From: G963665925 sp963665925
GTDB taxonomy: Bacteria; Bacillota; Clostridia; Peptostreptococcales; Acidaminobacteraceae
Length of the DNA stretch: 64,000 bases
Assembly (NCBI GenBank): GCA_963665925.1
Contig: OY762511.1
Coordinates: 4,216,001-4,280,000, forward strand
Direction of reading: 5' to 3'
The stretch's first letter is position 1. Every line of letters starts with the position of its first letter. The translations under genes were made by a program, and so were the position numbers. The notes below the pieces were generated by a model. That model ran no database searches, was not told the DNA's origin, and saw nothing but the letters and a program-made list of their open reading frames with translations. Of this stretch, positions 8,435-17,332 are shown piece after piece.

Positions 8435-9985
8435 TTAATTTATCTGTACGAACCATGTTGAAATATCCGTATCAAGAATCATGAACCTATTAAAGAACTC
8501 ATCCAGCACAATTTCAGGATCCACTTCAGCAAACTCTTGTGGATACATTAATTTGGCCATTTTCAAAGTTGGGTAAAATGCGTATATTTGTCTTGAAGTA
8601 GAATGTGCAAACTCATACACATCCTTATTTTCCACTGCTTTTAGGTCCTTCCATCCCACTCTGTTTAGAATATCAAATACCGGCATCTTAGGTTCTTTTG
8701 TAATATCAAGCCAACCATCGTTAATACCACTTAGCATGATAAAATCTGGATCGGTTTCCAAAACGTATTCTGGATCTAATTGGCTGCTTGAACCATTAGC
8801 TGCTGCAGTCTCCAGTAGCAACCGATCTGCTATATTCTCACCCCCAGCAAGATTTATGACTGTACCCCAACCTTTTTTGCTAGTAGATGTTGATCCATAT
8901 ACCTCAGAATAACCAGACTTCTCGTAATATACTGTTGGCTTATCTGTTCTATTCATTAGATTTTTTGATGCAATAAGACCATACTGGTTATCAAGAAAGG
9001 AAGTGACTTCTGCAGCCCTTTCTTCAACTTCGAAAATCTGCCCCAACAAAGTCACTGTATCTTGTGCGGCATGTTCTAACTCTTTACCCGGAACATCAAT
9101 CAATACAATTTTAATGCCTGCCTGGGCCAATTGATCTTCAACTTGCATTGCGTATTTATGCGCTGCCATTGCCGAATTGACAATCAATACATCCGGGTTC
9201 ATCGATAAGATCATTTCAAGATCAAAAGGTGCATTATGATCAGAAATTTGGCCAACATGCTCCATGTAATTTCCAACTACCGGTGTATATAGTTCCGCAT
9301 ATTTGTTAAGGCCATGTCCACCATCCTGTCCCGAACCAACTAACATTTCAAATGCCTCTTCGCCTTTAAGTGGAATAATATATTCTATAACATCCATAGT
9401 ACTGATTGCATAAGAGGAAATTGGCAAATCGATCGTTACCTTTCTTCCTTTTACATCCGTAACCGTAATAGAGTGTGTCGTTTCTACAACTTTAGGCATT
9501 TTTTCTTTATCAATGATTGGCAGAGGATAATCTTCTTCTCTCATTTTTTCAGTATAACCATATTCTCTTGGATCTAGATTCGCCAATTCTAAAGAATTCG
9601 CAACTGCATTCATTACAGCATCACTTGAAATTGTCGCACCAGAAATACTATCCACATTAAGCGACTGATTCTCAACAATTCTATCTACTACTCTTTCAAT
9701 AGCTAGAGTCCCTACACCCTCAGTGTCTTGATGTTCACCAACTTCAATATTAACAATTTCACCTTCAGCATTAAGTTCTGTTACAAGAGAAAGCATCCCA
9801 TGAAAGGTCGACGCACTCCCTTCGTAATGACCCGCAAAAGAGACTTCAGTCTTTTTATCGTTGCTGCTGTCAACTCCATTTACTGCACCATCAAGACTTT
9901 CCTCGTTGTTGCCACAACCGCACAAAGACACAAGTAGCATAATCATTAAAAATACTACCTTGAAATTTACTGATTTTTTTTTCAT
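8435..9985 (-). CDS. FMN-binding domain fused to a BtuF/FecB-type binding lipoprotein
   Basis: The extracellular receptor of the importer. A lipoprotein signal ends in LLVSLCGCGN, so Cys would be lipidated. Residues ~55-140 form an FMN-binding domain with the flavinylation-type motif DSISGATISS, whose Thr is normally the covalent FMN site made by ApbE. Residues ~175-515 form a periplasmic-binding-protein fold of the siderophore/B12 class. At about 515 residues it is far longer than a normal BtuF (~280-320). ATG 9985 has better Shine-Dalgarno spacing than ATG 10000. No apbE is in this window. A bound flavin beside the ligand site suggests reduction of the cargo at uptake, which is inference. 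Confidence 0.85.
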   Translation of the reverse strand: MKKKSVNFKVVFLMIMLLVSLCGCGNNEESLDGAVNGVDSSNDKKTEVSFAGHYEGSASTFHGMLSLVTELNAEGEIVNIEVGEHQDTEGVGTLAIERVVDRIVENQSLNVDSISGATISSDAVMNAVANSLELANLDPREYGYTEKMREEDYPLPIIDKEKMPKVVETTHSITVTDVKGRKVTIDLPISSYAISTMDVIEYIIPLKGEEAFEMLVGSGQDGGHGLNKYAELYTPVVGNYMEHVGQISDHNAPFDLEMILSMNPDVLIVNSAMAAHKYAMQVEDQLAQAGIKIVLIDVPGKELEHAAQDTVTLLGQIFEVEERAAEVTSFLDNQYGLIASKNLMNRTDKPTVYYEKSGYSEVYGSTSTSKKGWGTVINLAGGENIADRLLLETAAANGSSSQLDPEYVLETDPDFIMLSGINDGWLDITKEPKMPVFDILNRVGWKDLKAVENKDVYEFAHSTSRQIYAFYPTLKMAKLMYPQEFAEVDPEIVLDEFFNRFMILDTDISTWFVQIN

Positions 9986-10044
9986 TTTCCGCACTCCCAT
10001 TCTTTCATTTTAGTTGTTCAGGTAGCCCTCTTTAAAAAACTGCA

Positions 10045-10082
10045 AAAAAAAACGCCTATTCTACAGAATAAACGCTATCTAA
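10045..10082 (-). terminator. Expression-platform terminator of the cobalamin riboswitch
   Basis: Minus strand: AGCGTTTATTC pairs with GAATAGGCGT (including G-U pairs), followed by nine or more T. It lies between the riboswitch core and the binding-protein gene. Confidence 0.75.
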
Positions 10083-10109
10083 AACAAATCGATATCGTAC
10101 CACCCCTAT

Positions 10110-10300
10110 CTTCCGTAGAGTTCCATGGTGATTAACAGGCAGGTATTCTGGCTCAAGCGTCATCACATGTTTTCCCTTCCCGATTGCTCAGTGGCTATGA
10201 AAACATACTCTTCTTTTACAGCGGCGGGACCGCGTGGGATTTTCACCCACTTCCCTTTTCATCAAATTAATGAACCTGATAGAAATATTAAATTATATTG
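10110..10300 (-). ncRNA. Cobalamin (B12) riboswitch
   Basis: On the minus strand the conserved core elements occur in order: GGGAAGTGGGTGAAAATCCC, CGCGGTCCCGCCGCTGTAA, GCCACTG, GGGAAGG and AGCCAGAATACCTGCCTG. This is the class I cobalamin element, including the B12 box. A terminator hairpin follows before the binding-protein gene, so high B12 should stop transcription of the importer. This is the main evidence that the ABC importer handles corrinoids and not iron chelates. Confidence 0.95.
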
Positions 10301-10328
10301 CTACATTCAGACTAAATGAAGTTAATAA

Positions 10329-10736
10329 TTAAAGCTTAGGATTCAATTCTTCTACGTATGGCTTAATGTCCAGTACAGGTGTTCCATCAAGCATGTCCAC
10401 ACCTTCAAATTCAATAATACTGCCCTGCACATCAAGATACTTAACAATTGTCATACCTATACCATTGGGCCGATTCGGAGATCTCAGCGAGAACAGACCT
10501 TTTTCTTCTCCTGTCTTTCCAGATACTTGCCTTAGCGTATAACCTTCTGACTTATGAAAATAGAAGAATATCACACCATAATCTCCGGCATGAATGTCCC
10601 GAGCCCCCTCAGTATACTCTTCAAGAATTTCTAATTTTGCAGTCTTATTCTCTGAATAAATGCTCTGTCGCGGAATATCTTTTTTTTCTCTATAGTGTGA
10701 CCTAATATAACCGATAGGTGTCATCTGAATATCCAT
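10329..10736 (-). CDS. TrmO/TsaA-like protein (putative tRNA t6A37 N-methyltransferase)
   Basis: A 135-residue single-domain protein of the UPF0066/TsaA family. Its E. coli member TrmO methylates t6A37 of tRNA-Thr using SAM. Conserved segments seen: PIGYIRSHY at the N-terminus, LFSLRSPNRPNGIGMT in the middle and GVDMLDGTPVLDIKPY at the end. It is shorter than E. coli TrmO and lacks the C-terminal extension, as many Clostridia homologues do. It directly follows the marR gene on the same strand, and its stop is about 30 bases before the riboswitch. The link to the importer is only positional. Confidence 0.8.
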   Translation of the reverse strand: MDIQMTPIGYIRSHYREKKDIPRQSIYSENKTAKLEILEEYTEGARDIHAGDYGVIFFYFHKSEGYTLRQVSGKTGEEKGLFSLRSPNRPNGIGMTIVKYLDVQGSIIEFEGVDMLDGTPVLDIKPYVEELNPKL

Positions 10737-10738
10737 AT

Positions 10739-11188
10739 TTATTCGTCCTTTCCTGCTCTTTCTGACATGATGTTATCAGCCATTCTATGCAATAAGTCTA
10801 AGAAAATCTTTTTCTCATCATCTGTAAAATCCTTAACTAGAACTTTGTTCAAATCTTTAAAAACCATATGAAACTCAGCTTCAAACATACGTGATTTTTT
10901 CGTTACATAAACACGTTTCTTTCTCAAATCATTCAAGTCTTCAGTTCTTTCTACATAACCTTCTGATTCTAACGCTTTCAATGCTCTGGCAGTATTCGCC
11001 TTATCCATATGCAAGATTTGCGTCAAAGATTCCTGTGTTAATCCATCATTGTTGAACAGAAGTTCTGTTAAGTACATCCACTGACCCCTGCCAATTTTAT
11101 ATCTTTTAATTCTCTCTCCAATATAAGATTGACTACATCTATATATGGCCGATAAGGCTCGAATACAGGATTTCTTTCTTTTATACAT
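10739..11188 (-). CDS. MarR-family transcriptional regulator
   Basis: A winged-helix regulator of about 149 residues. The DNA-binding region is visible as LTQESLTQILHMDKANTARA, then LKALESEGYVER, with the wing DLNDLRKKRVYVT. ATG 11188 fits a ribosome site better than the upstream in-frame starts, which would add 15 unlikely residues. It is the first gene of a pair with the TrmO-like gene, two bases apart. A perfect 9-bp palindrome lies 29 bases upstream and probably serves as its own operator. The ligand is unknown. Confidence 0.85.
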   Translation of the reverse strand: MYKRKKSCIRALSAIYRCSQSYIGERIKRYKIGRGQWMYLTELLFNNDGLTQESLTQILHMDKANTARALKALESEGYVERTEDLNDLRKKRVYVTKKSRMFEAEFHMVFKDLNKVLVKDFTDDEKKIFLDLLHRMADNIMSERAGKDE

Positions 11189-11216
11189 CAATATCACCCA
11201 CATCATGTTAACACAC

Positions 11217-11238
11217 ATTCGTTGACTTATCAACGAAT
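11217..11238. promoter_or_regulatory. Palindromic operator upstream of marR
   Basis: ATTCGTTGA-CTTA-TCAACGAAT is a perfect inverted repeat with 9-bp arms and a 4-bp centre. Size and place fit MarR-type autoregulation. Confidence 0.6.
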
Positions 11239-11322
11239 TATGTCAAGTAGTGCAATGGGTCAATTGACTAATTGGAGTATTCTAATCTTTATTTCTGAAT
11301 ATTTCATAATCTAACGCACAAG

Positions 11323-11352
11323 AAAACCACACCCAATCATTCAGGTGTGGTT
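11323..11352 (-). terminator. Terminator of peptide cassette copy 2
   Basis: Minus strand: AACCACACC pairs with GGTGTGGTT, then TTTTC. It has the same hairpin as copies 1 and 3. Confidence 0.8.
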
Positions 11353-11430
11353 AAATTTAATCAAAATCTTCATTTTTAAAGCGGCACTCAAACCCCTCAA
11401 ATTTCAGCAAATGGTCGCTATCTCATGTGC

Positions 11431-11532
11431 TTAGACGCTCGGACATCCCAGGGTCATCGCTGCCACGGTACGCCCCAGTTCCTTCTTATTTTCATCAGTA
11501 CTTTTTGTACTGTTCAGTTTGATATCTACCAT
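11431..11532 (-). CDS. 33-residue peptide gene, copy 2
   Basis: The same organisation as copy 1: a GTGGAGG site seven bases before ATG 11532, 33 codons, TAA at 11431. The N-terminal part reads MVDIKLNSTKSTDENKKEL and the end TVAAMTLGCPSV, with Gly instead of Ser at position 20. Most differences from the other copies fall in the C-terminal third and change amino acids, while the first 19 codons hardly vary. Within the ORF, CAGTAC-AAAAA-GTACTG forms a perfect small hairpin, conserved in all copies. Function unknown. Confidence 0.7.
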   Translation of the reverse strand: MVDIKLNSTKSTDENKKELGRTVAAMTLGCPSV

Positions 11533-11553
11533 TTTTTCCTCCACGTTCTACTA

Positions 11554-14025
11554 CTAATTAATAAATGTATCACGTGTTTGGTGATAATTCAACTGCAAAT
11601 CGATTCTTCTGATTCTTAGAGCATTCGTCAAAACAGATACAGAACTCAAAGTCATCGCAACACCTGCAAAAATTGGATTAAGGAGTCCAAATGCAGCTAC
11701 TGGGATGCCCAGCGCATTGTAAACAAATGCAAAGAATAAATTTTGCTTGATATTTTTCATCACACCAACACTAAGCACTTTAGCTTTTGCTATCCCGCTT
11801 AAATCACCACTGACCAGTGTAATATCAGAGCTTTCCACTGCAACATCCGTTCCCGTCCCCATGGCTATGCCAACATCTGCTTGAGCAATTGCTGGTGAAT
11901 CATTTATGCCGTCGCCAGCCATACTGACAAAGGCACCCTCGCTTTGAAGTTCTTTTACTTTTTCAAACTTATCTTCTGGCAAACAACCTGCCATATATGC
12001 ATCAATACCAAGCTCATGTGCTACAGCTCGTGCTGTGTTTTCGTTATCTCCTGTGAGCATCATAATTTTCACGCCGAGCTCATGAAGGGTCTGAACAGCA
12101 GATGCCGTCGATTCCTTAATCGGGTCATGAACACTCACTAACCCTAATATTTGTGATGTGTTCATGACAAACATGACTGTCTGACCAGTACTTTGAAGCG
12201 CCTCTACAAGCGAACTATCATAGTTGGGCTGAACCCCCAGCCTTCCCATAAGCTTCTCATTACCTATTCCATAAAGTTCACTATCAATACGCGCTGTGAC
12301 ACCTTCACCAGTATACATTTTAAAGTCATCTGTCTGATTGATTGAAACATTTTCAGTCTCAGCAGCTTTGACGATTGCCTGTGCCAACGGATGCTCACTG
12401 TTTTTATCAATAGAAGCCGCGATACTCAGTACATCAAGTCTGTTGATTTCACTCGTTGATACAGTGTCCTTATAGGTTGGCTTTCCCACCGTTAGTGTAC
12501 CTGTTTTGTCAACAAGTACAGTTGTCACTCGGCGCATTTGCTCAATGGATTTTGCATTCTTAATTAACACACCTTTTTGAGCGCCTTTGCCCGTACCAAC
12601 CATAATTGAGACCGGCGTAGCAAGTCCAAGTGCACAAGGACATGCTATGATGAGCACGGCTATGGAGTTCACTATCCCTAATTGCCAATTATTAAAAATT
12701 AAGCCCCAAGTTACGAGCGTCAATATGGAAATGATTATAACTGCAGGTACAAAGTATCCTGCCACTCGGTCAGCCAATTTCTGAATTGGAGCTTTCGATA
12801 AGGCCGCTTCATTGACCATTTCAATGATACGTGCCAGTACTGTGTCTCCACCGACCTGTTTGGCTTCCATAACAAAGCTGCCGTTCGTATTAATCGTTCC
12901 ACCTGTTACTTTATCGCCTTGAACTTTTTCTTGCGGGATTGGCTCTCCAGAAATCATAGATTCGTCAACAACGCCCGAACCACTTATAACAAAACCGTCT
13001 ACAGGTATCTTGTTCCCTGGTTTCACTCTAAGTCGGTCTTCCACTACGACTTCACTCAATGGCATTTCGATATCCTCACCATTTCGAATCACAATCGCAG
13101 TAGCAGGCACCAAGTTGAGCAATTCTTTTATGGCTGAGTTCGTTTTTGAATGCGCAAATAGTTCAAGCATCTGGCCTAATATGACCAGCGTCAGAATGAT
13201 AACGGTTGTTTCATAATAAACTGGCGGATATCCCCCATGCACTTTAATGGATACAGGAAATATCTCTGGAATGAATGTTGCCACAGTACTGAAAATCCAG
13301 GCAGATCCAGTACCGATGCCGATAAGGGTAAACATGTTCAGGTTGAATCCTTTAAAGCTTTTCACAGCTTTTACGAAAATGAACCTTGATGTGTAGAATA
13401 TAACTGGTATAGTCAATGCAAACTGAACTAAAAGATTCACTTTCTTAGTGAAGAGTGATTCAATAAACAAGTCTAGACCAGGAATGAGTTCTCCCATGGC
13501 CAGAAGAAAAACAGGCAATGCAAAAATAACTGAAATGATGAGCCTGTGCTTCATTTCTTTATATGCTTCAAGCCCGGAATCCGACACTTCGGTGTACTCA
13601 CCAAACGAAACCACCTCTATTAAATGCATACCGCATACTGGACAGTCCCCTGGTTTATCATAGGTTTTTTCCCCTTCACATCGCATTGGGCAAATAAACG
13701 CACCCTTAGATTGACCGCCAGAGACTTGAATGTGACTCATATGATTCATTTCTTCAAATGAACAATGACACGCTCGTTCACATGTACCGTCACAATCTGC
13801 TTCACCGCATGAACATGGCCTTTTATGCACGTCATGAAGATTATGCTTTTCGTGTCCTTTATGATTAAGACTGTGATTATGTGTATGCTCATGTTCATTT
13901 TGACTTTCAGAATGTATAGGAATAACCTTTTCATCTATTTTCTGAAGGAACATCCCACACTTTGGACATTTTCCTTCAGACTCATACGTTTTTTCGCCTT
14001 CGCATTTCATAGGGCATTGATACAT
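11554..14025 (-). CDS. P1B-type heavy-metal (copper-type) ATPase with two zinc-ribbon-like metal-binding modules
   Basis: An export ATPase of 823 residues for monovalent copper or a similar metal. The N-terminus has two repeated modules (CPMKCEGEKTYES..CPKCGM and CPMRCEGEKTYDK..CPVCGM) separated by a His/Cys-rich spacer, in place of classic HMA domains. The membrane metal site CPC is in IACPCALGLATP, the phosphorylation site in DKTGTLT, and the hinge in GDGINDSPAIAQADVG. ATG 14025 follows a GGAGG site. The last ~15 residues (from DLQLNYHQTRD) come from the inserted peptide cassette and are not native. Substrate assigned from motifs; silver is also possible. Confidence 0.9.
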   Translation of the reverse strand: MYQCPMKCEGEKTYESEGKCPKCGMFLQKIDEKVIPIHSESQNEHEHTHNHSLNHKGHEKHNLHDVHKRPCSCGEADCDGTCERACHCSFEEMNHMSHIQVSGGQSKGAFICPMRCEGEKTYDKPGDCPVCGMHLIEVVSFGEYTEVSDSGLEAYKEMKHRLIISVIFALPVFLLAMGELIPGLDLFIESLFTKKVNLLVQFALTIPVIFYTSRFIFVKAVKSFKGFNLNMFTLIGIGTGSAWIFSTVATFIPEIFPVSIKVHGGYPPVYYETTVIILTLVILGQMLELFAHSKTNSAIKELLNLVPATAIVIRNGEDIEMPLSEVVVEDRLRVKPGNKIPVDGFVISGSGVVDESMISGEPIPQEKVQGDKVTGGTINTNGSFVMEAKQVGGDTVLARIIEMVNEAALSKAPIQKLADRVAGYFVPAVIIISILTLVTWGLIFNNWQLGIVNSIAVLIIACPCALGLATPVSIMVGTGKGAQKGVLIKNAKSIEQMRRVTTVLVDKTGTLTVGKPTYKDTVSTSEINRLDVLSIAASIDKNSEHPLAQAIVKAAETENVSINQTDDFKMYTGEGVTARIDSELYGIGNEKLMGRLGVQPNYDSSLVEALQSTGQTVMFVMNTSQILGLVSVHDPIKESTASAVQTLHELGVKIMMLTGDNENTARAVAHELGIDAYMAGCLPEDKFEKVKELQSEGAFVSMAGDGINDSPAIAQADVGIAMGTGTDVAVESSDITLVSGDLSGIAKAKVLSVGVMKNIKQNLFFAFVYNALGIPVAAFGLLNPIFAGVAMTLSSVSVLTNALRIRRIDLQLNYHQTRDTFIN
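11564..11592 (-). promoter_or_regulatory. Promoter and dyad of peptide cassette copy 2, inside the copper ATPase frame
   Basis: TTGAAT and TACATT are 17 bases apart on the minus strand with the dyad TATCAC-N7-GTGATA, identical to copies 1 and 3. Here these bases also encode the last residues of the copper ATPase. Confidence 0.6.
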
Positions 14026-14224
14026 ATTAGCGCCTCCAATCATGGTAAGAATCTACAAATTTTCAAGTGAAAAGATTGCAATGCTTCAACAATATCCATT
14101 TCTCTGCTAATTATCACAGATTGTGACTATTACACATGTCCCCATTAACTTGCATCAATAAACAAATTCTCACAAAGATGACACTGAAGTATTTAGTCTT
14201 GGCGCTTGTAAATTTGCATGTCGC

Positions 14225-14533
14225 TCAGTTAAAACCATTCAAACGGGTTATTGATGATATGACTTTCAATACAAACGTCGGTGATCCCCATATAAATATC
14301 GACAACCACTCATTTTCAGTATCATAGTCATACTGAATCCTACCTGTTATAGCAGATAAATAGCACTGAGCAGTTTCATGCGAAATTTTCAAAAGTGTAT
14401 CCTCCAACATGTCTTTTGAAATACACATTCGTATGACCGTGCAAATATTGATATTCGAAGTGCTCTTAAAGTTCTCACCAGTCATAAAGTGATCAAATGA
14501 ATCACAGTTCATAATCAGACTTTTTGCCTTCAT
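14225..14533 (-). CDS. Hypothetical protein, 102 residues
   Basis: ATG 14533 lies eight bases after a strong GGAGG site, which supports translation. The protein has no signal peptide or membrane helix and three Cys residues. I do not recognise a family. It lies between the aminopropyltransferase-like gene (upstream on this strand) and the copper ATPase, and only about 40 bases after the former, so it could be the last gene of that sigma-54 operon. Confidence 0.55.
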   Translation of the reverse strand: MKAKSLIMNCDSFDHFMTGENFKSTSNINICTVIRMCISKDMLEDTLLKISHETAQCYLSAITGRIQYDYDTENEWLSIFIWGSPTFVLKVISSITRLNGFN

Positions 14534-14572
14534 ATTATTCACCTCCTAAAAATTCTCATTGCACATCAAACC

Positions 14573-16909
14573 CTATACAGCCTTGGCACTTAAGCATAAT
14601 ACACCCAGTGCCACATAAATACCGGAGCCTACTATAACAACAGAAGCGAACCCGAAATTTAGTGCGATTGTCAGCGCTATAACCGATCCCAATATGGATG
14701 CATATCCATTGAGCGCATACATAAGCGGAATCTGCTCCTTATCCCTTTGAACGACAGCCATTTTTTCAATGATATATGGAAAAGGCATTCCCATAAAAAA
14801 TCCAACAATCATGATAACTGGTAGGACGATTCCAAGTTTCTCCATAATGGAGAGCATCATTGTCTGACTAGTCACAAGGCTTAGCCAATAATATCCTGAA
14901 AGTGCTGTTATTCCAACTACGAGAGCAGAATAATCTCTGACTCTTCTCAACAGAGCAAACTTCCCTGACATCAGGGCACCGAGTGCGCTTCCCGTAAGCA
15001 TGCCCACCAAAACCAGTGTGAAACTGAAAATTGGCTTTTCCAAATATCTTTGCAACGACTGTATAAATCCAAGTTCAACGATAATATAGCCCATGCCAAT
15101 CATCATGAAGTAAGATGAATGATACACAGAAGCCTTATATTTCTTCGCTTTTGAAATTAAAAATGTCCCAATTACCCCCAGCAAAAATATTAAGGGAAAC
15201 AGTTCCGGCGGTAGACCATTAGAATACTTATAAAAGAACGGACTGGCGTCTTTTACTGGTGTCACATTTATGTCCAATTGACTAATCACATCTTCATAGG
15301 TCATTGTGCCGTCATCCAGGCCATAATACAGTTCATTTGGTGCATAAGGCAGATGAACTGCCGATACGTTTTCCTCAAAATTGAAATCGTTGATTGTGGT
15401 CAGTTCTTCTTCTGTGAATGGTGTTTTCTTTAATATGACCGATGGCATATGAATGGAACCTGCTTGTCCTCCATGATTTTTCATGCCGTTGACAATGACA
15501 AAGTACTTGTTGACATCACGTTCTGGAATACCCGCGTCCATTAGTGTCTTAATCCATGTATTGGCCACTCTGACAGCTTCAATGCCATTATGAACCATAA
15601 AAGATATTCGCCCATTGGGCTTTAGAGCATTCTTATATGAATCAAAGGCTTCTTCGGTAAAAATATAATTCTCTACCAAGGACAGTCTTGAATTGTCTAT
15701 TGCGTTGGACATCAACATTGATAAATATATATGGTCAAAGGTTTCTGTCGTCTCGTCAACAAACTTTCGACCATCCCCCACGACCAAGCGAACGCCCTTC
15801 TGGTTATAAATATCCCCACTGAAATCTTTTGAGTCATTGACCGCTGCTATTGTCCCTTCGTTAATTTCAACAGCAGTAATATCTTCACTACCACTTAAAA
15901 GCGCATATATGACATCCTTGCCGCCCCCACTCCCAATGAGCAGGGCTCTATCGTTACTGCCTACAAGGTATGGAAGATAGGCGACATCAGATTTCATGTA
16001 GTCAAGCTTTGACAGATCACCATCAAAATTTATAATAGGTGCAGATGCACTGCCATCCGTTAGAATGTATCTTGCATGATCATCATTCGTCAATTTAACC
16101 ACATCGGTTCGGCTGAAGGCACCCCAGTGTGAATAGATTATCTCAACATCAGATTTGTAGGCCTCGGCAATATAAGTCACGCCTTTATTTGGATTTTTGT
16201 AATATGCATCAAAATCTTTGTTCATGTTTTCAATGACACGACTCGACAAAAATGATCCTCCTAGAATCACCAGGGTTATGAACACGGTATATTTAAGATT
16301 TCTATTTTCGGTCTCGTTACTGGCCAGTAATGCTATTGCGGTGGTAAAGAATACTACCGCCAAACCTGTATAAAACTCGAAAAAAACCATTGCCGCTACA
16401 ACAAGAATACAACCCAATACCGCCCCAAACATATCAGCAAAATAGAATTCATGACCAGACTCAGCATGTTTCATATATAACGCTGACATCACCATACCAC
16501 CAAAAATAAATGTTAATGATGAACCTATGATATATATCGTATATCCTTTTACATATGGCCCAATAAGCGCAAATCCCCAAAATAACGCTATAGCCAAAGC
16601 AAGGAGGTATATATTTCTGCTTATGAAAACCGACATAAAATGTGTATTTTTATCTTTTAAAGCGTTATGCGCAATATATGCTCCAAGTCCTGTTCCGAAC
16701 AATGCTGCAGACACCACAAAATAAACCATGTTCACATTGATTACTGTTGAAAAATATCGTGTCATAAGAACTTCATTGCCAAAGAGCGCAGCGGATAAGA
16801 AGGCCAACAGCATAAGTTCATTTCTTCTTTCCCTGATCTTATTTTTTGATTTTTGTCTAACCAACTTGTCATCATCAAACAAGTTAGAAGCTGATTGTAT
16901 CTGCTCCAT
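14573..16909 (-). CDS. Membrane protein with spermidine-synthase-like (aminopropyltransferase fold) domain
   Basis: A 778-residue protein. Residues ~25-230 hold about seven helices, ~240-520 a Rossmann domain of the spermidine synthase family, and ~550-775 another set of helices. The SAM/dcSAM-type motifs are visible: ALLIGSGGGKDVIYALL, then DITAVEINEGTI and VVGDGRKFVDE. Many bacteria have such membrane-embedded spermidine-synthase-like proteins of uncertain reaction. The start overlaps the NusG-II gene by 26 bases, so the two are co-transcribed from the sigma-54 promoter at 17305-17324. Polyamine synthesis is not established for this type. Confidence 0.75.
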   Translation of the reverse strand: MEQIQSASNLFDDDKLVRQKSKNKIRERRNELMLLAFLSAALFGNEVLMTRYFSTVINVNMVYFVVSAALFGTGLGAYIAHNALKDKNTHFMSVFISRNIYLLALAIALFWGFALIGPYVKGYTIYIIGSSLTFIFGGMVMSALYMKHAESGHEFYFADMFGAVLGCILVVAAMVFFEFYTGLAVVFFTTAIALLASNETENRNLKYTVFITLVILGGSFLSSRVIENMNKDFDAYYKNPNKGVTYIAEAYKSDVEIIYSHWGAFSRTDVVKLTNDDHARYILTDGSASAPIINFDGDLSKLDYMKSDVAYLPYLVGSNDRALLIGSGGGKDVIYALLSGSEDITAVEINEGTIAAVNDSKDFSGDIYNQKGVRLVVGDGRKFVDETTETFDHIYLSMLMSNAIDNSRLSLVENYIFTEEAFDSYKNALKPNGRISFMVHNGIEAVRVANTWIKTLMDAGIPERDVNKYFVIVNGMKNHGGQAGSIHMPSVILKKTPFTEEELTTINDFNFEENVSAVHLPYAPNELYYGLDDGTMTYEDVISQLDINVTPVKDASPFFYKYSNGLPPELFPLIFLLGVIGTFLISKAKKYKASVYHSSYFMMIGMGYIIVELGFIQSLQRYLEKPIFSFTLVLVGMLTGSALGALMSGKFALLRRVRDYSALVVGITALSGYYWLSLVTSQTMMLSIMEKLGIVLPVIMIVGFFMGMPFPYIIEKMAVVQRDKEQIPLMYALNGYASILGSVIALTIALNFGFASVVIVGSGIYVALGVLCLSAKAV

Positions 16910-17276
16910 AAATTGCTTCTCCTTTTCTGTCTATAACCTCTACCATCAATTTGTTAGGCAAGCAAACCAAAATGTCACCTTGCCTATCAGCCCATCCAAG
17001 ATCTGAGCAGATCTGCCTTGGGCAAATATCTTTTGACATCTTCAAAAACTTGACCTGCCCCCGATCAACTTCTATATATCCCGTCTGATTGTCAAACTTA
17101 AAGGCATGAACACCTTTATACTCTCTTTCGACTGTTTTCTCAAGAATGATATCCGCACCCTGTCTAACAGAAAAACTAAAATCTTCTGCATCCCCCTTTC
17201 GACTTATGGTGACAAAAGCCAACATAATCGAAAAAGCTACAGTCAATATGATTATGATTACGTCTCCAATTTTCAT
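16884..17276 (-). CDS. NusG domain II-containing exported or membrane protein
   Basis: A 130-residue protein with one N-terminal membrane helix (residues ~5-24) and an extracytoplasmic domain. The C-terminal half matches the NusG_II pattern, with CPRQICSDLGWADRQGDILV and CLPNKLMVEV. Three Cys are included; paired Cys are typical of the family in redox-related operons of Clostridia. Start ATG 17276 has a GGAGAG site. First gene of the operon with the aminopropyltransferase-like gene, and divergent from the RseC-like gene. Confidence 0.8.
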   Translation of the reverse strand: MKIGDVIIIILTVAFSIMLAFVTISRKGDAEDFSFSVRQGADIILEKTVEREYKGVHAFKFDNQTGYIEVDRGQVKFLKMSKDICPRQICSDLGWADRQGDILVCLPNKLMVEVIDRKGEAIYGADTISF

Positions 17277-17304
17277 GATTATTAGCTCTCCTTATACTCT
17301 TAAC

Positions 17305-17324
17305 CAACGCAATTTTTATGCCAA
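17305..17324 (-). promoter_or_regulatory. Sigma-54 promoter (-24/-12) for the NusG-II/aminopropyltransferase-like operon
   Basis: Minus strand TTGGCATAAAAATTGCGTTG has GG and GC separated by exactly ten bases, the sigma-54 signature. It is the left arm of a perfect 20-bp inverted repeat with an 8-bp spacer. The -12 element lies about 33 bases from the start codon at 17276. Confidence 0.85.
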
Positions 17325-17332
17325 GTCTCATT

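Larger units (their letters stand above)
11323..11603 (-). repeat. Stand-alone peptide cassette, copy 2 (about 280 bp)
   Basis: This copy carries only the promoter, peptide ORF and terminator, without toxin-antitoxin genes. Similarity to copies 1 and 3 runs from the terminator stem (AAAACCACACCC) to ACTGCAAATCG at 11603. Beyond that the sequence is the copper ATPase coding region. The sharp boundaries show that the 280-bp unit can move or be copied on its own. No inverted ends or target duplication are obvious. Confidence 0.75.

Noticed and set aside
10125..10319. Plus-strand 64-codon ORF near 10.2 kb
   Set aside because: It lies entirely on the reverse complement of the cobalamin riboswitch.
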